DNA of 64,000 nt from Phalacrocorax aristotelis (Eukaryota; Chordata; Aves; Suliformes; Phalacrocoracidae), in contig NC_134276.1 in assembly GCF_949628215.1 (NCBI RefSeq), positions 217,330,610 through 217,394,609 of the forward strand, read 5' to 3'. Made by a program: the position numbers and the translations under genes. Each line of letters starts with the position of its first letter. The stretch's first letter is position 1. Under the pieces are notes generated by a model. It had not been told where the DNA came from, searched no databases, and worked only from the letters and a program-made list of their open reading frames with translations. Positions 51,733 through 64,000 of the stretch are shown here, one piece after another.

Positions 51733-54356
51733 AGTGCTTAGTATTGTAGGCAAGGCCATTTTCTGGTAAAAGCTGAAATACACAGCACTTATGCTTCCTA
51801 TAGCTTCTATGCATTGATGCACCTTGAAAACTTTATATTTCGGCTGTAAGTTGGTAGAATTGGTTGGAACAGGGTGGTTTTGCTGCCCAGAGGAACCCCT
51901 CAATGAAGGGTGTGAGCCCCTGTTGCGTCTGTGGCATCTGGCCGGAGAGGATCCTGCCTTTCTGAAAGCTGCTCCTGAGCTTGTGGCGAGAAATTGCTCC
52001 ATGTTGACGTTTCTGGAAGTGTGACTTTGTTGCCGAGGAATCCAGCTGGAGCAAGGCGAGAGGCAGAGTGGGGTGTGCCCAGCTCAGGGTCTTACAGGGG
52101 ATCTCCGCTGGGATTTTGGGGGAAATTCAGCTCCTTTTCCCTTCGGAGCGATGGGGGTGGATGGGGAAGCACTGGTGAAACCACAAAAGGGGGTTTCTGC
52201 CTTGGGGCTGCTTTGCATCTTAACTTCTGAGTTTCCTGGCTTTTGGGAATTTCAGTTCTCAGTTTATAAGGTCATTGGTGAGAAGCACTGCACCCTTTTC
52301 TCAGGGAGAACCAGTAGACTTTTGTCACAAGCCTTTATTTTATGCTATTAAATCAGATCACAGGAGGCAAGAGTTACTTATACGGGAACAACTAACCACA
52401 ATTGCAGTAACTGATGAAAGACGAGGCTGTAGAATTTCCAGCTGGACACTTGGACACAACCCCTTTTGCCTACAAATAACGTCCTCAGAGAATTTATCTT
52501 AAAGCCAAATTAATTCTGCTCACATTTATTTATTGTCTGATAATGAAAAGGGGGATGGAAGATTTGGACGGCTCTTTCTCTTGGCACTTTCTAGGAGCAC
52601 ATAAATGTCTATCAGATGGGGCTTGTTTCCTTTTTCATTTCCTCAGGCTAAATAAAAGAGTGCAAAATGTCATTTGACTGCTGCTAGACAGCATAACAAA
52701 TTATAGGCAGGTTGTGCCACATTGTGGAGAAAATCCTTTAAAGCTGATATTTGTAAAATTAAGCTTGTCTCCATTTGCTGTCAAAGGCTGTAAATTATGG
52801 TAAGTTGGAAAGCTTGACCTTAAAAGACTTGTGCAGAGAAAATGGTGCTGCATCACTGGAAAGGCTTGAAAGAAACCTTATTTTCTCCCTCGGAATGAAT
52901 TCAGGGAAACTCCCATTTATTTTTATAATCAATCAAAGGCAATAGCATCTTATAGTGGACTAAAAGCTGGGGGAAGAAACATATTTGTGAGTGGGTTGGT
53001 TTTTATTTTACAAATCTCTTGTCTGCAGGTGGCCAAGACTGTGAAAGCTTTGGCTTGGCGTTGCAGCTTTGCCCAGCATGGGGAGGATGGCAGCAACACC
53101 TCGTTGTTGCTGGAGGCTGGAGGAAGGCAGCCACCTCTCCTGGGGAAGCACCCGCAGCTTGTCCTTGCTGGGATGACGGCTGCCTTCCTCTCTCCGTTGT
53201 GAGAAAATAAATACTTGCAAGGAACGGCTTGTGCTAATGGACTGGGTGCGTTGCCTACACGAAGCAGTGCCTTTCCCAAAGGTCTACTGGGAGTTGCAGA
53301 GATGCTGAGAAGAAACCAGATAAGGGCTCCAAGCTTGGTATTTATAGATTGTTCTTTCTAAACCATGTTTATGGAGACATAGTAGTATACAAATAAGGAG
53401 GAGAGAGTAGACTGCGAGCTGATGTGTTACCCCAGATAGTTATTAAAAGTTCTCTTACAGTATATTCTCCTTCCTCCACGCCACAGTTCAGGAGAGGATT
53501 AAGCTCCTGAAGGTCATCGGAGGTGTAACCGTGACCTCATCGGACTTGCATTTGGTACGTAACAGCTTCGATAACATACACATATGGCAAAAAGAATATA
53601 AAGTGTTGCTGAAGAGGGTTTCCAGGATGTGAAACCTGAGCAGCCAGGCAGAGTCATGGGCTTCTGCATAGATACAGAGAAGCAAATACGAGATAAAAGG
53701 TTTCCCCCAGAGGCAACAGCAAAAGAAAGCATAAAGCCGGAGGGGTTAAAGGGAGGAATTTCTTCTAAAAGAGAAAAACTTGTTCCTGATTAGACATGTT
53801 TCCTCCCTGAGACGTGAGATTAAGCAGAGAGCTGGTTAAGAAAGGGTTTGATAGAAAGATACAGACTGCAGAGACCAGACACAGGGCTGGGTCAGACAAG
53901 TGTAGTGACCAGCCCTGTTTTACACCCAGCTGGTCCCTTGTGTACTCTTTTCTGGCTATTCCTCCTTTTTTTTTTTTTTCCCAGAACCTCTTCCCCTGCA
54001 CGCTCCTTCACTGGTTTGCAGTTTCACCAACCCACCCCGACACCCAGGGCCTGAGGGTTCACATCCACATCAGTCACAAAGTCCAGGATCGCCTGCAGTA
54101 TCTTGTCAGCCCATCAAATAGCACGACTGACGAGGTCTGTTTCTTGTCTTTGGCCCCATTATGTTTGCCTGCTGGGTTTGTGCCTCTGTATATCTTGTTT
54201 ACAGCTGCCTCCTTTTCTTAGTAATACCTTTAGTATTGTCAAAGTACAAAAAAAACCCCACTTTCTTTGCACAAAGCACAGGAAAATGTGCAACTGAGAA
54301 GTGTGTCTTTCCTGCAGGAGAAAAGTCGTCTTGTGGCCACCACTGTGATTTCAGGA
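51733..54356. other. Intergenic, no feature seen
   Basis: Unique sequence without convincing exons or repeats, except a T run at about 53967-53980. Confidence 0.5.
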
Positions 54357-54361
54357 TGGGG

Positions 54362-55134
54362 TGTCATGATCCACTTTTGGGTTGAACAGTTTGGCAGAGG
54401 TTAAACCCCCTTGCTTTCCAACTGACCTCAGATAATTCTGGGAGGTTGGGGGCGGCTGGGCTTAACTTCTGATTAACTCCAATGTGTTATCGTGACTAGG
54501 TTCCTTTTACATTCTTGGAAACAGAATTAAGGCTCAAAATGGAGTCAAGTGCCAAGTCACTTTATTTGGCCAGAAATAGATACAGGAGAAAAAAGCAAAG
54601 AAAGAGAGAGAAAAAAAAGTTGAAAAAGGGAATGAGAGGGAGAGAGGGAGGGAGAGAGTGGGACTGTTGCGATAGCTACCACCATGGATCTGTGGCAGTC
54701 TGTCCGGTCCGGGCACAGGGGGAGTCAAGGCATCCCGATGCATCTTTGAAGCCAGTGGAGGGAGGGGTGTTCCAGAACGTGCCCCCATCGCCTCCACTTG
54801 TTTCCCCTTTCATAAGGTTGCTCTCTTGGAGAGTCAGTAGCTGTTCTGCACACCCCTGCCTCCCACTCGGCGCTGGGGCGCGTGCCCAGTACTGTCACTG
54901 GAGGGTGCTTGAAAGTTCTGGAGGGTCCAAGCACCCCCCCCTCCCCGTAAGTTGCCAGTCGGCCTTGGGCCCAGGCGTACGTGTGGAGGGCGAGTACTCC
55001 AAGATAACGGGGCGCACATTCCTGTCAGGTCTACCTTGGTGATTAAACTGTTCCATTCAGCTGCGGGAGTGATAGGGCTTTAGTAGTGAAACCTGCCCGC
55101 CAACAATGTCGAGACAAATTTCTAGTCCCTGACA
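54362..55134 (-). mobile_element. Solo LTR, second family, 773 bp, 5-bp target duplication
   Basis: The ends are TGTCATGATC and GTCCCTGACA, with an exact 5-bp duplication TGGGG at 54357-54361 and 55135-55139. A minus-strand AATAAA (plus CTTTATTTGG at about 54560) suggests minus orientation. A purine-rich patch lies at 54590-54660. It is unrelated to the TGTCGTGG family. No internal retroviral genes are present. Confidence 0.85.
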
Positions 55135-55213
55135 TGGGGCAAAGGATCCAAGAGCAGGGGAGCTTGAGAGAGGTGGGGAGACAGCGGACACGGTGAGGGA
55201 AGGTCTTGCATAG

Positions 55214-55794
55214 TGTCGTGGTTTTAGCTGGGATAGAGTTAATTTTCTTCCCTGCAGCTGGCCCAGTGCTGTGCTTTGGACTTAGCACGAAAACAATGCT
55301 GATAACACACCGATGTTCTGGTTGTTGCTGGGCAGTGCTTGTACGAGTCAAGGGCTTTCCCAGCTCCCCAGGCTCTGCTGGGGGCACAAGAAGCTGGGAG
55401 GGGAGGGGGCACAGCCAAGAGAGCTGACCCAAACTGGCCACAGGGATATTCCATATCATGTAACATCATGCCCAGTATGTTACCTGGGGGGGGGCTGGCC
55501 GGGGGAGGGAGGCAGCAAGTGCCACTCGGGGACCGGCAGCATCGGTCGGCGGGTGGTGAGCAGTTGTATCATTTGTGTTTCTGGGGTTTTTTCCTTTTCC
55601 ATTGCATTATCATTATTGTTATTATCATAATCATTATTATTAAAATTATTATTTTAATTGTAATTATTATTTGTTCTTATCTCAACCCACAAGTTCTTTT
55701 GCTCTTCTGATTCTTTCCCCCATCCCACAGGGGTCGGGGGAGTGAGCGAGCGGCTGCGCGGTGGTTAGTTGCCAACTGGGGCTGAACCACGACA
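55214..55794 (+). mobile_element. Solo LTR, TGTCGTGG family, 581 bp
   Basis: The ends are inverted repeats, TGTCGTGGTT and AACCACGACA. The body matches the copies at 32969 (reversed) and 49153. An ATT microsatellite lies at about 55607-55670. Flanking 5-mers CATAG and CGCAG match at three of five positions, so the target duplication has decayed or was imprecise. Confidence 0.9.
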
Positions 55795-56959
55795 CGCAGC
55801 ATCTCAACACATCTGTGGAACTTTAAAACCTGCATGGCAGCTGAGGAGTGCTGCCACTAGAGTTAGCCAAAGAGGATGAAATTAAAACCTCTTCACCGAC
55901 AGTGACGAGGTATTCAGAGTTAGGACATTGGCTTGAAGCAGCAAAGTCACATTAATAAATCCAATTCAGAGATGAAGCAATGAACTGATGCAGAGTGCTA
56001 GGTTTTGGACAAAGCATGACATGGATTTATGAAAACAGTAGCAGAAAAGAAGAGTGGTTTGGGAAAAGCCCCAGACTGGACTTAGTTTTCATGAATCCGT
56101 ACTTCCTGGAATGAGCTCTCTTGTTTGAAGTCAAGGGCGTTTACAATGCATGGATAAAAATCAAAATGCTAACATTCTTTTTAAACCAATAGAAGTTTTA
56201 AAAAAACAGGTATTTCTTCTGGGATTAATTGCATGCAGATGTGATTATAGTGTAAATAGGCAGGACAGATTAAATTCTGAGCCATGGAGTAATCACTCTA
56301 TAAAAATTATATTGGAACAGTTTATAAGGGAGGAAGGTATTACGTTTTGGAGCACCTCGTCTTTGTTTGTTGATATGTATAATTTTCCAAGTTCTTTTCC
56401 TACATTACTGGAGTCAGGTTAAAACCATATCCCTCTGGCTCTGAGAATTTCTATAAATCAGACTCGCACATAGATTTCCTCTCTTACACGCAGGCACTCA
56501 AGTGGGGAATTGGTTGCTGAAGAAGTCTGAGTAGGTGCCAATACTCGCCAAATGCCATGCTGCGCCTATTAGTAGTTCAAGAAGTCAATGACTTGGAAAG
56601 TCTACAAGCAGAGGAGAACACATCTCACCCAGCTTTACACAGAGGCAATATAAATAATCCCACTCAACCCAGTTGCCTTCAAACTCCAATCCATTGGAGT
56701 CTGCAGGAAAATTTGAGCTTTCTGGATAGGATTTAACTGGTTTCCATTACAGGTCATGGTCAGGACTAGAAAATATCTGCAAAGATTACAGAGTATTTCA
56801 TATGTCTAAACTAGTAGAGCTTTAGCATGAGCAGAAAGACAAGATGTAGTTTTGAAAAAAAAAACCAACTACCTCTTGTTTCTTGTGGCTAACAGGCTCT
56901 TTTGTAAGGCCACAAAATGGAAGGGGTATTTAACTATTTGCAGCCACCATTTCAGAGAG
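55795..56959. other. Intergenic, no feature seen
   Basis: A/T-rich unique sequence between a solo LTR and a CR1 copy. Confidence 0.5.
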
Positions 56960-59900
56960 ACTTGCTTTGAAGTAGGCTGGCTAACTTGGTGAGACGGGCT
57001 TTAAACTGAAGGACTTGGGGGGGTGGGATCCGTTGTGAAAACGCTCACACCAGCACATCCAACGGGGGAGTAAGTCAGGCCAAGCAGTGTGGTGACAAAT
57101 GTTCCTTAGCTGTCTCCCAAGAGGTGAAACAGAAGAGTAATCGCCTCCAGTGTATGTACACAAATGCACGCAGTCTAGGTAACAAACATGAGGAACTGGA
57201 GCTCCGTGCCCACTCAGAAGGGTATGACACCGTAGGAGTAACTGAAACATGGTGGGACAACTCAAATGACCGGGGGATCCAATGGGCGGTTACTGGCTCT
57301 TTCATAAGGACCGGCAGGGTAGAAGAGGTGGAGGAGTCGCACCCTACATTAAGGAAAACCTTGAATGTGTCAAAGTCAACTGTGGTGATTGCGACTGCTC
57401 TATCGAATGCCTCTGGGTTAAAGTCAAAGGGGTTGTCTCCAACCAGGACCTCACAGTGGGCATCTGCCTCCGACCTCCTAACCACGGTGACGATGCCGAT
57501 GAAGCAATACTTGGGGCACTAAAGCAAGCTTCTGGCCAACAGAACCTGGTCCTGATGGGGGACTTCAACTACCCAGACATCTGCTGGAAGAATAGTATGG
57601 CAGCTCATGTGTCATCCACCGAGTTCCTGGAATGTGTAGAGGACTCTTTCCTGATACAAATGTTAGATGTGCCAGCCAGGAATGAGGCGCTGCTGGACTT
57701 GCTATTCACAAACCGAGAAAGCCTGCTTTGTAATGTCTCGGTTAGTGACAGCCTTGGCTGCAGTGACCACAATAGTGTGGAGTTCGGGATCCTGCTGAGT
57801 GTGCTGAAGGTCAGCTCTAAGACAAGGGTTCTGGATTTTAGACTAGCAAACTTCAGCACACTTAGGGCTCAGTTGGGAGGGATTCGATGGGAAGCTTCCA
57901 TGGAAGACAAAGGAGCTAGTGAGAGCTGGGAATTCTTCAAGAACTCTCTATTGGAAGCACAAAGCCAATTTATCCCCTACAAAGGAAAGGGAAGTAAGCA
58001 GAGCAAGAGGCCCCCTTGGCTCAACCATGACCTCCTGGGTCTACTCAAATCCAAAAGGGAAGCATACCAGAGATGAAGAGTGGAGGATTATCTGTCAAGA
58101 GCTACAAGGGCATTGCCAGAGCGTGCAGAGATGCAGTTAGAAAAGCAAAAGCCCAGCTTGAATTGAAACTGGCCACAGATGTCAAAAATAACAAGAAAGG
58201 TTTCTTCAGGTATGTCAACCACAAGCAGAAAAAGAAGGAAAACACAGGCCCCCTGTTAAACAGAAAAGGAGAGTCAATCACCAACGACGCTGAAAAGGCA
58301 GATGTCCTCAACATTTCCTTCACCTCTGTCTTTACCAGCACTGCTGGGTCCCAGGCTTTGGGAACAGAATTGCCAATTGATCCAAACGCTGACCCACCAT
58401 CGGTGAAGGAAGAGTTAGTACATGAATTACTTACAGGACCCTGACCCCTACAAATCAATGGGCCCTGATGCCATCCACCCGAGGGTGGTGACAGAGATGG
58501 CTGACATCATCGCAAGGCCGCTCTCCATAATCTTTGAGAAGTCATGGAGAACGGGGGATGTCCCAGAGGACTGGAGGAAGGCAAACGTTACTCCTATCTA
58601 CAAGAAAGGCTCGCGGGAGGATCCGGGTAACCGTAGGCCCATCAGCCTTACTTCAATCCCTGGGAAAGTTATGGAATGAATCCTCCTGGGGGCCATCACA
58701 GGTCAAATGAAGCACGTGATTGGGAAAAGCCAACATGGCTTCACTAAGGGCAGATCGTGCTTGACAAATCTGGTGGCCTTCTATGACAATGTGATTTGCC
58801 TGGTTGACATGGGGCAGGCAGTGGACATTGTCTACCTGGACTTCTCCAAGGCCTTTGATACGGTCCCCCACAGCCTCCTCCTGGAGAAATTGATGTGTTA
58901 TGGCCTAGACAAGTGGTCTGTGCAGTGGGTGGGGAACTGGCTGACAGGCCACACCCAAAGGGTGGTGGTAAATAGCTCCTTTTCCAAGCGGCAACCTGTC
59001 ACTAGTGGAGTCCCCCAGGGATCTATATTGGGCCCAATGTTATTCAACATCTTTATATGTGGTCTGGATAATGGGATCAAGTGTAGCCTGATGAAGTTTG
59101 CAGATGACGCCAAACTGAGTGGGGAAGGAGACACCCCAGAAGGGAGAGCTGCTCTGCAGGGAGATCTGGATAGGCTGGAAGAGTGGGCCAACAAGAACTT
59201 TATGGAGTTCAGCATGGAGAATTGTAAGGTCCTGCACCTGGGAAAACATAATCCGGGAGTGCAGCACAGACTGGGATCCACCTGGCTGGAGAGCAGCTCT
59301 GTGGGAAGGGACCTGGGGGTCCTGGTGGGCAGAAAGCTCAACATGAGCGAACAGTGGCTGCTGCGGCCAAGAAGGCCAACAGGGTGCTGGGTTGCATCAA
59401 AAAGGGCATCGCCAGCAGAGAGAAAGAAGTCATCATCCCGCTCTACTCAGCGCTTGCCAGGCCACACCTGGAGCACTGTGTGCAGTTCTGGTCCCCGCTG
59501 TACAAAAAGAATGTGGACAGGCTGGAAGGGGTCCAGAGAAGGGCCACCAAGATGATCAAAGGACTGGGAAGCTGCCATACAAGGATAGGCTGGGAGAACT
59601 GGGTTTGTTCAGCCTTGAGAAAAGGAGGCTCAGACGGGATCTCATCACCATGTACCAGCACTTAAGGGGAGCTACAAAGAAGATGGAGACTCCCTTTTTA
59701 CACGGAGTCCCGTGGAGAGGACAAGGGGGATGGACACAAGTTGCTCTTGGGGAGATTCCGATTGGACACCAGAGGGAAATTTTTCACAGTGAGGACAGTC
59801 ACCACTGGAATAATCTCCCCAGGGAAGGGGTTGACTTGGCCATGTTGGACACCTTCAAGAGTCGTCTGGACAGGGTGCTGGGCCATCTTGTCTAGACTGG

Positions 59901-59975
59901 GCTCTTCCCAGAAAGGTTGGACTAGATGATCCCTGAGGTCCCTTCCAGCCTGGGATTCTGTGTGATGCTGTGAAA
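56960..59975 (+). mobile_element. CR1 LINE, about 3 kb, endonuclease and reverse transcriptase, inactive
   Basis: This is the longest CR1 copy. The endonuclease region shows MYTNARSLGNKHEEL (about 57150), GVTETWW, VLMGDFNYPDICW (about 57550) and SDHNSVEF (about 57770). The reverse transcriptase shows NVTPIYKKGS (about 58590), DFSKAFDTVPHSLLLEKL (about 58840), SGVPQGSILGPMLFNIFI (about 59010) and the catalytic FADDAKL (about 59100). It ends in a CR1 tail (CAGCCTGGGATTCTGTGTGA). The ORF is broken by shifts near 57300, 58075 and 58440, a stop at about 58677 and a shift near 59400, so it cannot move by itself. The 5' end is approximate. Confidence 0.93.
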
Positions 59976-61365
59976 TATGGAAGGCAGCCCTCTGCTCTGT
60001 CCTGCCAGCTGCCTGGTATTCAGCTGATGTTGAGATTTAGATCTACAAAGTTTGGGCTGGCCGGCAACTGCCCCTTCAAACGTTGTTTTCTTAAACTGTT
60101 GGATGTAATCATTAGGGAAGAGAGTCCTCAATTTCTCCTTCATTCATGGAGACAACTGCAGAAGCTAATGGTAGCTATCTCCAACCTCCCACCTTGCAGA
60201 AGGAAGGTTGCCCAAGTCTTTCACAAAATGGAGTAGCTTATGTTTTAAGAGACACATTTAAGCATTCAAAGAATTAACATCACTGGCAAAATCTAATAAA
60301 AAAGGATTTTGTTGCTGGAGCTACAGTAGCGTCGAGAAAAGAACCAATAGCACCACACTTTGCAAGAGTAGGATTTTAGGACAAGAATCAAGACACACTG
60401 TGACCCAATATACTTGATGTTTCCCTGTAAACAGGAGATCATACATGTTATGTCATGTGGTCTCAGTTCATGCAAGATCCTGAATCTGTTTTCTCAGATA
60501 TTAAGGCTATAGAAACACCTAGTCAGATTGCAAGCGCTTTCTTCTTTCCCTGCCTCCCTGCCTCCCTCCCTCCCTCCCGTAATGTACTATTTATGGGGTG
60601 ACACCACATCTTAGCTTCAGCCAGCAGCACATTCCACCAGGACAGTAGGGAAACAAAGACGTCCTCTACCCACCCTCATTGTTCATGGTTATGCAGCTCA
60701 GAAGATAAAAATAAACAACTTCATTTGCAACACTCTGGTGCAAGAAGACACCACTTGAATTTTTGCCTACAGAAGACTGTGTCAGGGGATTAGGACAAAT
60801 TAATCATACTTGAATGGTAATGAAAACTTTCAATGGAAAGAATGCAGCTTGTTCTGAATTTGTCTTTGCTGGATCGTATGGAAAAGCAGAATCAGAGATA
60901 TTAAGTGCAATCCTTCTGCATTAAAATGCAATTGAAAAACAAGCTTGTTCCCTGTGAACTAGCAGACAGTACTGGTCATCCCATTTTGCAAACGATGTGA
61001 ACTCAAGGAAATGTAGAGAACAGCAATCTTGAATGCTCACAGATATGGAAAAACTCTCTGAAACAAACTGAAAGGAGAAAGTAGTAAATCGAGGAGCTCA
61101 GAAAGGGAAGGCCACATAACACATCACACTGTCAGATGGCAGAAATTCTTACAGACAAAAATCTACCCACAAAACCAGCTGGTCACTTTACTGTATTGCC
61201 TGTGGATAGAATTAAAAAGGAACATTTCATCCAAAACAGAAGAATCTGAGAAGCATGCTTGTTAAATTTATGAAATCTCCCATATGAATCCCATATGAAT
61301 AAAGTGGTTTGTGGACAGGCAGATATTAATCGGTACACAAGCTTTTGAAATAAATGCATTTATCA
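59976..61365. other. Intergenic, with a short (CCCT)n tract
   Basis: Unique sequence with a CCTCCCTGCCTCCCTCCC simple repeat at about 60547-60578. No exon was found. Confidence 0.5.
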
Positions 61366-62076
61366 TTCATAGAATCACAGAACGCCCTGAGTTGGAAGGG
61401 ACCCACAAGGACCATCGAGTCCAACTCCTGTCCCTGCACAGGACACCCCAAATCCACACCAGGGCTCTGAGGGCCTTGGCCAAGTGCTTCTGGAATATCG
61501 CCAGGCTGGTGCCGTGATGCCTCCCTGGGGAGCCTCTTCCAGGGCTCCACCACCCTCTGGGGGAAGAACCTTCTCCTAATGCCCAGCCTAACCCTCCCCT
61601 GGCACATCTCCCTGCCATTCCCTCGGGTCCTGGCGTTGGTCACCAGAGAGAAGAGACCAGCCCTGCCCCTCCTCCTGCCCTTGGGAGGGAGCTGCAGAGC
61701 GCCATGAGGGCTGCCCTCGGCCCCCTCTGCTCCAGCTGAACAAACCAAGGGACTCCAGCCGCTCCTCGTACCGTTTCCCCTCTAAACCCTTCCCCAGCCC
61801 CGTGGCCTCCTCTGGACACTCTCCAGTAGCTTTATACCCTTCATGTCCTGCGGCGCCCAACGCTGCCCACAGCACTCGGGGTGAGGCCGCCCCAGCGCGG
61901 GGCAGAGCGGGACAATCCCCTCCCTCTCCCGGCTGCGATGCAGGGCTCGGTGCCCCCCAGGGCACGGTTGGCCCTGGGGGCTGCCAGGGCACACTGTTGG
62001 CTCGTGTTCAACTTGCCTTTGGCCAGAACCCCCAGGTCCCTCTGCAGAGCTGCTCCCCAGCCTCTTGTTTTTTCCT
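61366..62076 (-). mobile_element. CR1 LINE, about 710 bp, 5'-truncated
   Basis: A reversed CR1 3' end (CATAGAATCACAGAACGCCC, GGACCATCGAGTCCAACTCC) is followed by the ORF2 end. It is the same subfamily as the nested element at 11259-11918. Confidence 0.92.
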
Positions 62077-64000
62077 AGAGACCAGAATGAGAGCTGCTTT
62101 TGGAACAGACTATCCACCATGACCTTTTGCAGGGTCATCATCTTCCTTACAGCCACTACCAGGGACCTTATAGCAGATGGGACACTTTGAGGCTGATCCA
62201 CGTGACATTTCCTGGGATACCAAAGCAGATAAATAGATACCTGCTACCACGATGCAGCTCTGACAGTCCCAGTTGCCCGGCTGACGGCAAACCAGCTACC
62301 ACTGGGGCTTTCAGATTCATTGTTGTTCTTTCTCCGCTCTGCTGATTTGTTCATTGGATTATGAAATTAAGCTCTTTGGTCCTGCTCTTTTAGCAAAGCC
62401 AGGGCGCTGTGGCATGTTATGCTTGGCTCCTCCCACCACCGCTTGCATGACTCCATCATACCGCTGTCATGGAAAAGACACTTTCTACTGCTCTGCTGGA
62501 AAGGACACAAAAAGAATGCGTCTTGGCCTTCCATCTGAAACCTCCTGGAGGCATCCAGAAATTCCCTTTTTTTAATTCTGTACTGAGGAGCAGCGCTCTA
62601 GAAAGCAGGAAGCCAAAAACAGCAAGCCTACTGGCAGCTTAAGTTGGATTTTTAATTCAGTATTTGAGGGGAAAGGCTGTGTTTTGCGGTGTTTTACTGT
62701 GTAAATCAAGCTCAGCTGGAGTGTTTTGCCGTGCTGGAAGGTTTTGATATCAAACTTAGCTTGACTGGTAATGTAACTGTTGCGTGCTAGGTGGTTTCCA
62801 GATAGCCAGATGGATGGTATAAAAACAAAATAGAACTTTGGAAAAGAGAACAAGCAAAATTGTGTTTATTTATTTTTAAGATTAAATCAAGAACACTCAC
62901 ATTAAGCAGAGAGTGTGGCAGGTGAGTTTCACAAGTGTCTTACAGATCACAGAGACCACATGAAAAAGGCATCAGAGCGATTGGTGAGACACTTATAAAT
63001 GGGGATATAAAGCTGAGGGGGCTGGTGGATAATATGCACCATTACAAAAGATAAATGCAGTGGGGTGAAAAATGTATTTTTGATGTAGCAACAGGTAGGA
63101 AGACAGCGAAGATGGTGGAAGGGGACCTTGACTTGAGTATGCTGGATAACAAGGGAGATGGCTTTTTTAGTGGTATTTTCAATGAGTACTCCTGGAAGGC
63201 TGTGACGGTACAGGATTCTAAGCAGGAGAGGGTAAGGAACTAAACGAGAATTTAGACATGGGTTTGGAAAGAAAAAGCGAGATGTTGGCTATGGAGAGAG
63301 GTCAGAAGCAGCAAGATCTGAATGCAGAATGTGAGATGAGGTTGGGTGAAGATTGAGGTCTTCTCATGACAGATGCATTCTTTGTTGGTGGTGATGGTGA
63401 AGAGAGGGGGAGAAGGTCTGAGAACCAGGATGGGGGAAAGCAGAATGCTGGACAGCATACTTTTGTGTGAAACAATCAGAATATGAACTTCAAGGAGTAA
63501 TGATTGATCATATTAGCAATGAATGCTAAATTCCCAGGACATGAGGTCTCTAGGGACAGGTTTCTAAAGCATGGAAGTGTCTAAAGATGCAGAGGGGTGC
63601 CTAAACACAGTTCCCAAAAGTGTCTCTCATCCAGATTTGAAGTTATTCAGGACAGAGAGCAGCCCCCGCCCCGTAAAATAGCCAGAAGGTGCGTAGAATT
63701 TTCAGTCACATCTTCTTATGGGTGAAACTTTCCTTTTTGCAAGTTTGCCGTGCTAATATCTGACCTTCTCACACCCACTTTGAATATTCACAAGGCCAGA
63801 CAGGATATAGGTGAGAACGGGTTGGACGGTATGAACAAAAACCAAAGGCCGTCAGCACAGCCATATTCATCCTTAGGTGGTTGACGTTAACTAGTAAAAT
63901 CCCCCGGTTCTGCCATCAGAATCTATGCAGAAAACTGTAAAATCACAAAACCAGAAGTTGCTTTGTGGAAGCATTTTTACATAACTACTGTTCCTTTATG
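62077..64000. other. Intergenic, no feature seen
   Basis: Unique sequence to the right edge. ORFs are short and without recognisable motifs. No IL2RA exon was found. Confidence 0.5.

Noticed and set aside
51538..52002. Low-complexity serine/leucine-rich ORFs
   Set aside because: They arise from the purine-rich simple repeat.
57282..59555. 264- and 282-residue ORFs as host genes
   Set aside because: They are the endonuclease and reverse transcriptase parts of a broken CR1.
45300..64000. IL2RA, expected next to IL15RA by synteny
   Set aside because: No sushi-type exon with the four-cysteine pattern was found on the minus strand; the gene probably lies beyond the right edge.

Overview
This is nuclear DNA from a bird. 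The main signs are at least thirteen CR1 LINE copies in both orientations and solo LTRs of a TGTCGTGG...CCACGACA family that is, as far as I know, widespread in neoavian birds. Two vertebrate genes with GT-AG introns are also present. I cannot name the species.

Layout: (1) 1-1620 is a 28-bp-type minisatellite running off the left edge. (2) 1640-2480 is a GC-rich promoter region with CRE, CCAAT and GC boxes. (3) 1885-37286, plus strand, is FBH1 (FBXO18), the F-box DNA helicase 1 gene. I could place 20 coding exons whose phases join without a break into 1036 codons, plus one coding-capable and one non-coding upstream exon. Its introns carry CR1 copies and one solo LTR that sits only 42 bp before an exon. 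(4) 40643-45291, minus strand, is IL15RA in six coding exons (227 codons): signal peptide, one sushi domain, Pro/Thr/Ser-rich stalk, transmembrane helix and short tail. It has an ISRE-like promoter element and a large minisatellite in intron 1. (5) 45480-64000 has no gene I can support. It holds a minisatellite split by a CR1 fragment, further CR1 copies including a 3-kb one with endonuclease and reverse transcriptase motifs, three solo LTRs, and simple repeats.

FBH1 and IL15RA converge tail to tail, about 3.4 kb apart between stop codons. The same neighbours occur on human 10p15. FBH1 acts in the nucleus on RAD51 and stalled replication forks. IL15RA is a surface receptor that presents IL-15. 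Nothing suggests they share a function.

The points most worth a second look are: three tandem in-frame IKQE (SUMO-consensus-like) repeats in FBH1; a solo LTR with intact 5-bp target duplications beside the exon 18 acceptor; an unidentified antisense reading frame with a membrane-like segment and PPPY motif in FBH1 intron 9; a triple-GAAA ISRE upstream of IL15RA; and the start-codon arrangement of FBH1. I found no clear new biological system. All coordinates were read by eye, and repeat edges are approximate unless a target duplication fixes them.
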